This document shows, in pieces, positions 40,958 through 50,632 of a stretch of 64,000 bases of DNA. Every line of letters starts with the position of its first letter. The first letter of the stretch is position 1. Source of the stretch: Alphaproteobacteria bacterium (lineage in GTDB: Bacteria > Pseudomonadota > Alphaproteobacteria > Caulobacterales > Caulobacteraceae); assembly GCA_018820665.1 (NCBI GenBank), contig JAHJNW010000084.1:1-64000 (forward strand), written 5' to 3'. The position numbers and the translations under genes were made by a program. The notes under the pieces are model-generated. The model saw only the letters and a program-made list of their open reading frames with translations, was not told where the DNA came from and did no database searches.

Positions 40958-42706
40958 ATGCCCAGCCTCGCCCTCCTTCGACAGAAACCGGCGCCCGCCG
41001 CCGCCCTCCCCCTGCCCGGCGCACCCGTGGTGGTGATGAAGTTCGGCAGTTCGGTGCTGGCCAGTCCGGCCGACGCGCCCGCCGTCGCCTCCGACATCTA
41101 TGCCGAGGTCCGGCGCGGCCGCCGCGTCGTCGCCGTGGTCTCGGCCTTCGCCGGCGAGACCGACCGGCTGCTGGCCGAGGCGCGGCTGCTCGGTCTTGCG
41201 CACGACAACCCCCTGCTGCCGGCCTATGTCGTGCAGGGCGAGGAGCGGTCGGCGGCCCTGACGGCCCTGGCCTGCGACCGGATCGGGCTGGACGCTGCGA
41301 CCCTGACGGTGCGCGAGCTCGGCATCCTCGCCGAGGGGCCGTGCGAGCACGCCCGCCCCGTCGCCCTCGATCGCGCCGCGCTGGAGCGGGCGCTGGAGCG
41401 GCATGAGGTCGTGGTGGTGCCCGGCTTCGGCGCTCTCGGGCCCGACGGCCGGGCGGTGCTGCTGGGCCGGGGCGGGTCGGACCTGACCGCCCTGTTCCTC
41501 GCCGCCGAGCTGGGCCTCGACCACGTCCAGCTGGTGAAGGACGTCGACGGCCTCTACGACCGCGACCCCAACGCCGATCCCGACGCCCGCCGCTACGATC
41601 AGGCCAGCTGGGCCGAGGCCAAGGGCTTGGGCGGCGGGCTGGTGCAGCCGGACGCCCTCGACCTGGCCGAGGCGCGGCGGCTGTGCGTCGAGGTTCGCAA
41701 CCACGCCGACGGCCACCGCACCGCGATCGGGGCCGAGGGCGCGCCGCCGCGCCGCGTGCCGCCGCGTCGCCGGCTGAAGGTCGCGGTGGCCGGTTGCGGC
41801 GTCGTCGGCGGCGGGGCCCTGTCGCGGCTGCTGGGCGACGCCCGCGTCGAGGTCGTCGGCGTGCTGGTGCGCGATCCGGCCAAGGCCCGTGACATCCCCG
41901 GCTTCCCGGCGGCCGCCTTGGCGCCGCTGTTGGTGGACAATGCCGCCGCCCTGCTGGACCGCGACCCGGACATCCTGCTGGAGGCCTTGTCGGAGGCGGA
42001 GGCCGGTCACGCCGTGATCCGCGCCGCGCTGGAGCGCGGCGTCGATGTGGCCAGCGCCAACAAACAGGCGGTCAGCCGCGACCCCGCCGGCCTGCTGGCC
42101 CTCGCCGAGGTTCATGAGGCGAAACTGCTGTGGTCGGCGTCGATCGGCGGCGGCGCGCCCATGGTCGAGACCCTGCGCGCGGCCCGCGCCGACGGCCCGG
42201 TCGCGGGCTTCGAGGCGGTGCTGAACGGCACGGTCAACTTCATGCTCGAACGGCTCGGCGACGGCGCCTCGTTCGACCAGGCCCTGGCCGAGGCCCGCGC
42301 TGCCGGTTTCGCCGAGGAGGATCCCTCCTCCGACCTCGAAGGCCTCGACGCCGCCGCCAAGGTGCGCTTGCTGGCGTTCGAAGCCTTCGGCCTGATGCCG
42401 GACGAGGGGGACATCCCGCGCGACGTGCTGTCGCCGGACGCCCTCCCGCCGGCCGGCGCGCGCCAGCTGTGTCGATGCCGGCTGGACAACGGCCGGGTCG
42501 TCGCCGAGGTTCGTCTGGTCGCCGGCGCGCTCGATCCGCTGTTCGCCGCGCTGAACGGGGAGCGCAACGCCTTGAAGGTCATAGGCCCGGATGGATCGGC
42601 GGTGCGGTGCCGGGGTCGCGGCGCCGGCCGCTGGGCCACGGCCGAGAGCCTGCTGGCCGACCTCGGCGAGCTCGCCGCCCGCCGCTTCGCGCTTCAGGAC
42701 GCCTGA
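40958..42706 (+). CDS. thrA: Bifunctional aspartokinase/homoserine dehydrogenase, short form (582 aa)
   Basis: AK motif VVMKFGSSVLAS, LLGRGGSDLTALFLAAELG; HSD Rossmann motif VAVAGCGVVGGGALSRLL, SANKQAVSRD, GGGAPMVETLRAA, NGTVNFML. The two domains are nearly contiguous. Confidence 0.93.
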   Translation: MPSLALLRQKPAPAAALPLPGAPVVVMKFGSSVLASPADAPAVASDIYAEVRRGRRVVAVVSAFAGETDRLLAEARLLGLAHDNPLLPAYVVQGEERSAALTALACDRIGLDAATLTVRELGILAEGPCEHARPVALDRAALERALERHEVVVVPGFGALGPDGRAVLLGRGGSDLTALFLAAELGLDHVQLVKDVDGLYDRDPNADPDARRYDQASWAEAKGLGGGLVQPDALDLAEARRLCVEVRNHADGHRTAIGAEGAPPRRVPPRRRLKVAVAGCGVVGGGALSRLLGDARVEVVGVLVRDPAKARDIPGFPAAALAPLLVDNAAALLDRDPDILLEALSEAEAGHAVIRAALERGVDVASANKQAVSRDPAGLLALAEVHEAKLLWSASIGGGAPMVETLRAARADGPVAGFEAVLNGTVNFMLERLGDGASFDQALAEARAAGFAEEDPSSDLEGLDAAAKVRLLAFEAFGLMPDEGDIPRDVLSPDALPPAGARQLCRCRLDNGRVVAEVRLVAGALDPLFAALNGERNALKVIGPDGSAVRCRGRGAGRWATAESLLADLGELAARRFALQDA

Positions 42707-42707
42707 G

Positions 42708-43655
42708 ATGGCGGTGTTCACCCCCGTGGAGGAGGCCGAGGCCGAACCCTTCATTAGTCGCTTCGGCCTCGGGTCGTTGCGCGCCCTGACGCCGATCGCC
42801 GAGGGTGTGGAGAACACCAACTACCGCCTCGATACGGATCAGGGACGGTTCGTCCTGACCCTGTTCGAGGGCCGGACCGACGAGGCCGCCCTGCCCTTCT
42901 GCCTCGGGCTGACGCGCCACGCGGCGGAACGCGGCCTGCCCTGCGCCAGCGCGCTGGTCGACGCCGGCGGCGAGGCGATCGGACGGCTGAACGGCCGGCC
43001 CGCCGCCATCCTCGACTGGCTGCCGGGCGTGGCGAAGACCGAGCCGTCGCTCGACGATCAGGCGGCCGCCGGCGCCCTGCTGGCCCGCCTGCATCTGGCG
43101 GCGGCCGACTATCCGGCGGAACGGGCCAATCCCGTGGGCGCCGCCGCCCGCCGGGCGCTGTTCGAGCGGTGCGACACGCGGGCCGCGGGCGCCGACCGAC
43201 GGATCCTCGAGCGGCTGGCGCCGTGGGTGGCGGCCCACGCGCCTGACCCCGCCGCCGGCCTGCCGCGCGGCCCCATCCACGCTGACTATTTTCCGGACAA
43301 CCTGCTGTTCGAGGGTGGCGCGCCCAGCGGCCTGATCGACTTCTATTTCGCCTGCGTCGACGCCCTCGCCTACGACCTCGCCATCGCCCTGTCGGCCTGG
43401 GGGTTCGACGCCACGGGAGCCCCGCTTCCCGCCGCGCTGCACGCCTTCCAGTCGGGCTATGAAGCGGTCCGGCCGCTCAGCGCGGCCGAGCGCGCCGCCC
43501 TGCCCGAACTGGGCGCGGTCGCCGCCGTGCGCTTCACCCTGACGCGTCTGCACGACCGGCTGTTCCACGACCCGGCAGCCCTGGTCACGCCCAAGGATCC
43601 CGCGCCGTTCCTGCGTCGGCTCGACTGGTGGACCGGGGCGCCGCTGGCCGCCTGA
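42708..43655 (+). CDS. thrB: Homoserine kinase (APH-fold ThrB type)
   Basis: MAVFTPVEEAEAEPFISRFGLGSLRALTPIAEGVENTNYRLDTDQGRFVLTLFE; GPIHADYFPDNLLFEGGAPSGLIDFYFACVD. Confidence 0.95.
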   Translation: MAVFTPVEEAEAEPFISRFGLGSLRALTPIAEGVENTNYRLDTDQGRFVLTLFEGRTDEAALPFCLGLTRHAAERGLPCASALVDAGGEAIGRLNGRPAAILDWLPGVAKTEPSLDDQAAAGALLARLHLAAADYPAERANPVGAAARRALFERCDTRAAGADRRILERLAPWVAAHAPDPAAGLPRGPIHADYFPDNLLFEGGAPSGLIDFYFACVDALAYDLAIALSAWGFDATGAPLPAALHAFQSGYEAVRPLSAAERAALPELGAVAAVRFTLTRLHDRLFHDPAALVTPKDPAPFLRRLDWWTGAPLAA

Positions 43656-45044
43656 TCAGCGCGCGCCGATCGCGGCCAGCACGGCTTCCAGCGTCGGCTC
43701 GACCGTCTCGAACCGCTCGGCGCGACCCTCCAGCCCCTCGAGCTGCGACGGCCGTTCCGGGGCGAAGCCGAGGGCCGCCTCGACGGCTTCCGGGAATTTG
43801 GCCGGATGGGCCGTGGACAGGGCCACCACCGGGCCGGCCGAACGGTCGAGCGCCCGCGCCGCGTGCAGGGCCACGGCCGTGTGCGGGCAGATCACCCGGC
43901 CGCATTCGGCCCAGGTGCGGGCGATCTCCTGCGCCGTCTCCGCCTCGCTGACCGAAACCGCCGACACCTCGCGCCGCAGCGCCGCCAGCAGGTCGTCCGG
44001 CAGGGTCACGCGCCCATTCCGGCTGAAATCCTCGAACAGGCCGCGTGTCAGATCGGCGTCGCGACCCGAGGCCTCGAACACGAGGCGCTCGAAATTGGAG
44101 GGCGCCTGCACGTCCATGCTGACGCTGGCGGTGGGGTGGGCCGGCGCCTGCTGATAGACTCCGCTCTCCAGCGCCCGCGCCAGGGCGTCATTGCGGTTCG
44201 TCGCCGCCACCAGCCCGGCCATCGGCACACCCATCCGACGCGCGCCCCAGCCGGCGAAGGCATCGCCGAAATTGCCGGTGGGCACGACATAGGTCGCCCT
44301 GCCCGCTTCTGAGCCGAGGGCGCGGGCGGCGCTGGCGTAGTAGGGAATCTGCCCGGCCAGACGGGCCCAGTTGATCGAGTTGACGGAGCTGAGCCGCCGC
44401 GCAGCGCGCAGTCCGGGATCTTTCAGCAGGGCTTTCACCAGCCGCTGGCAATCGTCGAAGTCGCCGCGGACGGCGAGGTTGAGGACATTGTCGGCCACGG
44501 TGGTGGTCATCTGCAGCCGCTGCACCGGCGACACCCGGCCCAGCGGATGCAGCACCACCAGATCGATCCGTTCGACGCCGCCGAAGGCGCGCACGGCGGC
44601 GGCGCCCGTATCCCCGCTGGTCGCCGTCACCAGCAGCAGCCGTTCGTCGCGCACGGACAGGGCGGCCTCGGCCAGCACCGCCACCATCTGCATGGCGTAG
44701 TCCTTGAAGGCCGCCGTGGGCCCGTGGAACAACTCGAGCACGAACAGGCCGGGGCTCAGTTCGACCAGCGGCGTCGCCTCAGGCCGCAGGAACTGCTCGG
44801 ACAGCCGCACCGTGGCCCGGTCCAGCGCGCCCGTCGGCAGGGCCTCGCCGATGAACGGCGCCAGCACCGCCGAGGCCAGGGCGGCGGCGCCCGGATCCGA
44901 CGGCATCTGCCGCAAACTCGGCCAGTCGCGGGGCACGTAGAGCCCGCCATCCGGCGCGACCCCGGCCAGCAGGGCGCCGGCGAAATCCACTTCCGGCGAG
45001 GTTCCGCGCGTGCTGATGTAGGCGGGCGAGAATGACACGGCCAT
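43656..45044 (-). CDS. thrC: Threonine synthase
   Basis: [48 protein letters not shown]-lysine motif; [10 protein letters not shown]. Confidence 0.96.
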   Translation of the reverse strand: MAVSFSPAYISTRGTSPEVDFAGALLAGVAPDGGLYVPRDWPSLRQMPSDPGAAALASAVLAPFIGEALPTGALDRATVRLSEQFLRPEATPLVELSPGLFVLELFHGPTAAFKDYAMQMVAVLAEAALSVRDERLLLVTATSGDTGAAAVRAFGGVERIDLVVLHPLGRVSPVQRLQMTTTVADNVLNLAVRGDFDDCQRLVKALLKDPGLRAARRLSSVNSINWARLAGQIPYYASAARALGSEAGRATYVVPTGNFGDAFAGWGARRMGVPMAGLVAATNRNDALARALESGVYQQAPAHPTASVSMDVQAPSNFERLVFEASGRDADLTRGLFEDFSRNGRVTLPDDLLAALRREVSAVSVSEAETAQEIARTWAECGRVICPHTAVALHAARALDRSAGPVVALSTAHPAKFPEAVEAALGFAPERPSQLEGLEGRAERFETVEPTLEAVLAAIGAR

Positions 45045-45176
45045 TGGAGTTCCAGCGGCCGGGCATGGCCGACGCCATTTGACCGTTCCGGCGAGGGCGA
45101 TGCAACAGGGACTGGCGGCGTTCCGGCGCGCGCAGCAAGCCTTGGCAGCCATCGGGCGGACCGCCATGGTGACGCC

Positions 45177-46337
45177 ATGCACGCCGACGCCCTCGCCCAC
45201 ACGAACGATCTTCACGACGCCGGCCGCGCGCTGGCGAACGCGCGTCGCGTGGTCATCAAGATCGGCTCGTCCCTGCTGATCGACTCCGACCGGGGCGACG
45301 TGGACGGCGCCTGGCTCGAGGCCATGGCCGGAGAGGTCGCGCGGCTCCGGGGCGAGGGCAAGGCGGTGATCGTCGTCTCATCTGGCGCCGTGGCCCTTGG
45401 CCGTCGCCGCCTCGACCTGCCTCCCGGCGCTCAGCTGGACCGGAAACAGGCCGCCGCCGCCGTCGGCCAGTCGATGCTGATGCAGGCCTGGACCGCCGCC
45501 CTGGCCGGCCGCGGTCTGGTCGCCGCCCAGATCCTGTTGACGCGCGAGGACACCGAGCGCCGGCGGCGCTGGCTCAATGCCCGCGCCACGCTGGAGGCCC
45601 TGCTGGCGCTCGGCGTCGTACCGGTGGTCAATGAGAACGACACCGTGGCCACCGAGGAAATCCGCTACGGCGACAACGACCGGCTGGCGGCGCGCACCGC
45701 CCAGCTGGCGCGGGCCGATGTATTGGCGCTGCTATCCGACGTGGACGGGCTCTACACCGCCGATCCGCGCCGGGACACGACCGCCCTCCACATCCCGTTT
45801 CTCGCCGACCTGACACCGGCGGCGGTGGCGGCCGCCGAGGGTCCCAATCTCCAGAGCGGCGTCGGCACGGGCGGCATGGCCACCAAGTTAATGGCGGCGC
45901 GGATCGCCCGCTCGGCCGGCTGCTCGACCCTGATCCTGTCGGGCGTGAGCCATGCCCCGATTACGGCCCTTGCGCACGGGGCCAGGGCGACGCTGATCGC
46001 CGCGCCGGCCACGCCCATGACGGCCTACAAGCAGTGGATCGCCGGCAGTCTCGAGCCCGCCGGGGCTCTGGTGGTCGATGCCGGCGCAGCGACCGCCCTG
46101 GCGGGCGGCAACAGCCTGCTGGCCTCGGGTGTGATGGAGGTGCGGGGCGATTTCGATGCGGGCGACTGCGTGCGGGTGGTCGGTCCGTCGGGCCCGATCG
46201 GCGTCGGCCTGACCGCCTATGCCGCCGCCGACTGCCGCCGCATACAGGGACGCCACAGTCGCGAGTTTGAGAGCCTGCTGGGCTGGAAAGGCCCCGGCGT
46301 GGCCATCCACCGGGACGATCTGGTGCTGGGCGCTTAG
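45177..46337 (+). CDS. proB: Glutamate 5-kinase
   Basis: [57 protein letters not shown]-terminal PUA domain. Confidence 0.96.
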   Translation: MHADALAHTNDLHDAGRALANARRVVIKIGSSLLIDSDRGDVDGAWLEAMAGEVARLRGEGKAVIVVSSGAVALGRRRLDLPPGAQLDRKQAAAAVGQSMLMQAWTAALAGRGLVAAQILLTREDTERRRRWLNARATLEALLALGVVPVVNENDTVATEEIRYGDNDRLAARTAQLARADVLALLSDVDGLYTADPRRDTTALHIPFLADLTPAAVAAAEGPNLQSGVGTGGMATKLMAARIARSAGCSTLILSGVSHAPITALAHGARATLIAAPATPMTAYKQWIAGSLEPAGALVVDAGAATALAGGNSLLASGVMEVRGDFDAGDCVRVVGPSGPIGVGLTAYAAADCRRIQGRHSREFESLLGWKGPGVAIHRDDLVLGA

Positions 46338-47515
46338 GCCCGAACCAGATGGTCGAGCGGCGGCGCCTCGGCGGCGCTGCCGGGGAAGACGCGGGCGTCC
46401 AGCGCCGCCCGGTCGACGCCGAGATGATCGCGCAACACGCCCTTGAACACCGAGCGGATGTCCAGCGTCGGGGCCAGGTCCCGGTCCTCGAACAGGCGGT
46501 TGGGCGCCAGGGTCGGCCAGTCGCCGATCGGCCCGCCGGCCTTCAACGCCCCGCCGGCCAGCAACAGGGAAGAGGCCGTGCCGTGGTCGGTGCCCTGGGT
46601 GCCGTTGGCGTGGGCGGTGCGGCCGAATTCGGTGGCGACAATGACGATCGTCCGCGCCCAGTCCTCTCCCAGCCCCTGCCGCACGCCGGCGATCAGCTGG
46701 TCCAGCCCGCCGAGGCGGACGACCAGCTGCGCATTCTGCCGCGCATGGGTGTCCCAGCCGTCGACCGACAGGGCGACCAGATCGGCGCCCGCTTCGCCTG
46801 TCATCAGTCGGGCCACCGCCGCGCCCAGGCCGGCGACGTCGTTGCGGCGCGGGGTCGAGCCGTCGCCGGTCATCATCGCCTGGGCTTCGGTCTCCAGCCC
46901 GCGCGCGAGACTGTTCCCGAGCATGGGATCCTCGACATAGAGGTCCTGCAGCAGGGAGGCGATGCGGTCCTCGCCCCTCACCACGCCGCCCGGCGCCCAG
47001 CTGGAGGTCGGGGCGGCGCCGCGCAGGATCAGTGGGGTCTGGGCGCCGATCGACAGACCCTTGCCGCCACTGGCGGCGAGGGCCCGATTCAGCCAACCGT
47101 CCGTCTGCTGACGAAGTCCGCCACCGCCGTTTTCGAGCACGTCCTGGGCGTCGAAATGCGACCGCACCCGCGCCGGGATGGCCACGGCCGGAGCGAACCG
47201 TAGCTGGCCGGCGCCGTACAGGCCATGCAACGCCGTCAACGCCGGATGCAGGCCAAAACCTTCGGCCAGGGCCAGTGCGCCGTTCGCCTCGCCCGACGCG
47301 GGGATCGCCAGGCCGCCGCGCAGGGCGACGTAATCGGGATCGCCGTACGGAACGGTCACCGACAGGCCGTCCATGGCCCCGCGGGCGATGACGACGACCA
47401 GCTTGTCGCGCGGCCCCCTCGCCTGCGCCGCGGCCTGCCCGGCGAAGGCGAGACTGATGCCGGACGCGGCGGCGCCGAGCAGGAAGCGGCGGCTCATCTG
47501 AACGAAACGGGTCAT
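46334..47515 (-). CDS. DUF1501 family (Tat-like signal) protein
   Basis: [73 protein letters not shown]. Confidence 0.9.
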   Translation of the reverse strand: MTRFVQMSRRFLLGAAASGISLAFAGQAAAQARGPRDKLVVVIARGAMDGLSVTVPYGDPDYVALRGGLAIPASGEANGALALAEGFGLHPALTALHGLYGAGQLRFAPAVAIPARVRSHFDAQDVLENGGGGLRQQTDGWLNRALAASGGKGLSIGAQTPLILRGAAPTSSWAPGGVVRGEDRIASLLQDLYVEDPMLGNSLARGLETEAQAMMTGDGSTPRRNDVAGLGAAVARLMTGEAGADLVALSVDGWDTHARQNAQLVVRLGGLDQLIAGVRQGLGEDWARTIVIVATEFGRTAHANGTQGTDHGTASSLLLAGGALKAGGPIGDWPTLAPNRLFEDRDLAPTLDIRSVFKGVLRDHLGVDRAALDARVFPGSAAEAPPLDHLVRA

Positions 47516-49011
47516 CGGCGCTGGAACTCCGGCGACAGCAGAAACAGGGTCATGGCCTCGGACCGGCTCTCGGCCCGGGCGATCATCTGTCGGGCGCGGT
47601 CGCCCAGGCGGGGGCCGAGGGCCGCGGCGGCGACGGCGTCCGGGTCGCTCGCCGCGGACCGCTCGCCCACGGCCTTGGCCCAGTTCAGGCGTTTGACCAG
47701 GGCGTCCGGCCCGGCCCAGTCCTCGGCCGTATCGGGCCAGCCCTCGGGCGAGGGCGCGGCGAACATCGGCTGGCCCATCTGCAGCAGGGCCTGCCGCAGC
47801 GGTTCGATCCGTTCGGGGCTGGTCCCGAGGGCGCGGTGGGTTGAGATGACGAACTCATAGGGCGTCTTGACCTTGACGGCCCGCGGCTCCCAGGCATCCG
47901 GAGCCGCGATCAGCGCCCGCGCGACGACGGCGAGGTCGCCGCCGGATCCGGTCCAGGCCTGCCCAAGCCGGGCTACCAACGCCGGCGGCGGCTGGTCGGC
48001 GACGAAATGGGCGGCGATCCGGTGCGCCATGCGTCGCGCCGTCTGCGGACGGTTGGCGAGATCCCTCAAGATCGCCTCGCCCTGCTCCACGCCGCCAGCG
48101 CCGTGACGCCGGCCCATCACCGTGCGGTCGCCCGGCTCATGGAGGACGGACCGAAAGACGAAGCCGCTCCCGGCCGGCTCGCCGGTGCGGGCGGCGCGAC
48201 GAGCGCCTGCCTGACCGCGACCCTGCCGTTGACCCATGCCCTGATCGGGGGCGGCCGGAACGGACCAGCCGGTCAGCGCCCGCGCGAATTCGGTGACGTC
48301 CGCCTGGGTGTAGCCGCCGTCGGCGCCGACCGTGTGCAGTTCCAGCGCCTCGCGCGCCAGGTTCTCGTTCAGACCGGCTTCGCGACGGCGGCCGGCCTGA
48401 CTGTTCGGCCCGGTCGAGCGGACCTGGTCGAGGTACAGCAGCATGGCGGGATGCTGTTCGGCGGCGACGGCAAGATCCTCGAATCGACCGAACACATGCG
48501 GCCGGATCGCTTCCCGCTCATACTGGCCCATGAAGACGCCGGACTGGAATTTGGTCGCCGAGACGGTGAAGACATTGGCCCAGAACAGGGCCCATAGTTC
48601 GGCGAAACCAGACTCCGTCGTGGCCGCCAGCCGGGCCCGGGCAAGGAACGCCTGCGCCGTATCGAGGGTGAGGGCGCGGCGACTGTCGCGCCGGGCGTCG
48701 AACGCGGCCTGGGCGGCGGGATCGTTCAGGGGCGCGTCGCCGGCCGCACTGTCGCTCATCGCGGCGTCCGAACCGGTCGCCCGGCGCGCCTGCCGGACCT
48801 CGCCCGACTCGCGCTGATAGGCGAGCAACTGTTCCATCCGCCCGGCCGAGCTGGTGAACGTACCGGGCGGATTGGGCGCGCCCTGAGGCCGCACCTGCGC
48901 TTCCAGCCAGCCGCGCGGATCGGCCGCGATGTCGGCCAGTTCGCCAGGGCGGGCGCCGAGCCCGAACCGGGTCAGGGCGATCGCGGCGTCGAGGTCTCCG
49001 GCGTTTCGCAT
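47512..49011 (-). CDS. DUF1800 family protein
   Basis: AIALTRFGLGARPGEL; ENLAREALELHTVGADGGYTQADVTEFARALTGW; RMAHRIAAHFVADQPP; overlaps the DUF1501 gene. Confidence 0.92.
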   Translation of the reverse strand: MRNAGDLDAAIALTRFGLGARPGELADIAADPRGWLEAQVRPQGAPNPPGTFTSSAGRMEQLLAYQRESGEVRQARRATGSDAAMSDSAAGDAPLNDPAAQAAFDARRDSRRALTLDTAQAFLARARLAATTESGFAELWALFWANVFTVSATKFQSGVFMGQYEREAIRPHVFGRFEDLAVAAEQHPAMLLYLDQVRSTGPNSQAGRRREAGLNENLAREALELHTVGADGGYTQADVTEFARALTGWSVPAAPDQGMGQRQGRGQAGARRAARTGEPAGSGFVFRSVLHEPGDRTVMGRRHGAGGVEQGEAILRDLANRPQTARRMAHRIAAHFVADQPPPALVARLGQAWTGSGGDLAVVARALIAAPDAWEPRAVKVKTPYEFVISTHRALGTSPERIEPLRQALLQMGQPMFAAPSPEGWPDTAEDWAGPDALVKRLNWAKAVGERSAASDPDAVAAAALGPRLGDRARQMIARAESRSEAMTLFLLSPEFQRR

Positions 49012-49162
49012 CGCGGGCTCTCCGGTCGTTCCGGGTTCAACGCCGGCCGACGCGTGTTCCGTCGCGAGCCGTCACCGGGTGCGGGCGCCGGGAGTCCGAT
49101 GGCCCCGTTCGCGACCTCGGCAGGATCGCCGGCTGGACCGATGACCGGGCGCCGACCCGGAC

Positions 49163-50578
49163 CTACCGGCGCCGGGCGCCGTCGTCCGCGTGGATCAGGG
49201 CCGAGCCGGTCTCGCCCACGACCGCGTGGACGAAGCCGTCGGCGCCCGGCAGCAGGCCCTGATCGAACGGCCGCTGGTCGAAGACCTGATAGCGGATGGC
49301 CTGTCCCGGCGCGAGGTCGGTCTCGAAGGTCCAGAGGTCCGGATCATCGGCGTCCGGGGTCAGCCGGACCACCATCTCGTTGGAGCCGAGGAAATCGCCC
49401 CAGAGCCAGAGCGGCGCCGTCTCACCGGCGGCCCGGCGAACGCCGATGGTGACCGGCTGCGGCTCGACATAGGCGTGGCGGGTGTACTGCGCCGCCGCGG
49501 TCAGTTCATTGCCCCGCCGCCAGTCGAAGAAGGTCGCATTCTCCCAATTCGATCCCACGCCCCAGCGGGTCGAGCAGCGCGTCGAGACCCAGGCCGGTTC
49601 CCAATAGACCACGCCGACGCCGCCGTTCGACTTCACCGTCTGGGTGATGTCGACCATGTAGCGGTGCTGGCCCTCTTCGGTCGCGGGATACTCGGGCAGC
49701 AGGGTGTCGGGACCGAGCAGATTGGGCGAGGCGTCCTCGCCCTCATTGGTGAAGGGATAGGAGGTCTCGACGACGATCACCTCGACCGCATAGCGGTGCC
49801 GCAGGCGGTTGATCGTCGCGCCGAGCCCCTCCAGCCCCTGGGTCGACCATTTGCGATAATAACTGACGCCGATCAGGTCGAAGTCGGTGACCCCGTGCTC
49901 CGCGGCGGCCGCGAACCACGGCTCGACATTCTCGGGCTGGGCGATGTGGAGCATGACCAGCGGCTGGACCGAACTCGCCGCGCTGGCGTCACGGACGGCG
50001 CGGATGCCGGCGTTGAGCAGGGCGGCGTTGCGCGGCCAGTTGATGCCCGGACGGGTCTCCTTCCAGTCCAGTTCGCCCATCAGTTCGGGATTGGTCTCGT
50101 TGCCGACCTGGACCAGGTCCGGCATCAGCCCGTCGGCGTCGAGCGCGGCCAGTGTCTCCCGGGTATAGTCGTACAGCGCCTGAGACAGGGCCGGGACATC
50201 GTCACGGATCGGTCGCCAGGCCTTGGGCACGATCTGCTTGTCGCCGTCGGCCCAGTCGTCGGAATAGTGGAAGTCCAGCAGCACCTCCATGCCTTCCGCC
50301 TTGGCCCGGCGGATGGTCTCGCGCACGTCGTCGAGGTCGGAATAGTCGGTCCATTCCGCATCGTTCCAGATGCGCACCCGGACCAGATTGGTGCCGGCCT
50401 CGGCGAACAGCCGGTAGGGATCCATGACCTCGCCATTGACCCGATAGACGGCGCCGCAGTCTTCCATCTCGTTCACATACGAGAGGTCCGCGCCGAAATA
50501 GAAGACGGACTGGGCGGCGGCGGGACCGGCGGCCGCGACGGTGAGGGCGGCCAGGGCGGGCGTCAGGAAGCGGATCAT
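49163..50578 (-). CDS. GH53 arabinogalactan endo-beta-1,4-galactanase
   Basis: FYFGADLSYVNEMEDCGAVY, LVRVRIWND, DFHYSDDWADGDKQIVPKAW, LVQVGNETNPELMGE, VVETSYPFT. Confidence 0.93.
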   Translation of the reverse strand: MIRFLTPALAALTVAAAGPAAAQSVFYFGADLSYVNEMEDCGAVYRVNGEVMDPYRLFAEAGTNLVRVRIWNDAEWTDYSDLDDVRETIRRAKAEGMEVLLDFHYSDDWADGDKQIVPKAWRPIRDDVPALSQALYDYTRETLAALDADGLMPDLVQVGNETNPELMGELDWKETRPGINWPRNAALLNAGIRAVRDASAASSVQPLVMLHIAQPENVEPWFAAAAEHGVTDFDLIGVSYYRKWSTQGLEGLGATINRLRHRYAVEVIVVETSYPFTNEGEDASPNLLGPDTLLPEYPATEEGQHRYMVDITQTVKSNGGVGVVYWEPAWVSTRCSTRWGVGSNWENATFFDWRRGNELTAAAQYTRHAYVEPQPVTIGVRRAAGETAPLWLWGDFLGSNEMVVRLTPDADDPDLWTFETDLAPGQAIRYQVFDQRPFDQGLLPGADGFVHAVVGETGSALIHADDGARRR

Positions 50579-50632
50579 GGAACTCTACCGGGCAAGGGCC
50601 CGCGGGCGGCGCTGGTCCGCCCGCGGGACAGG

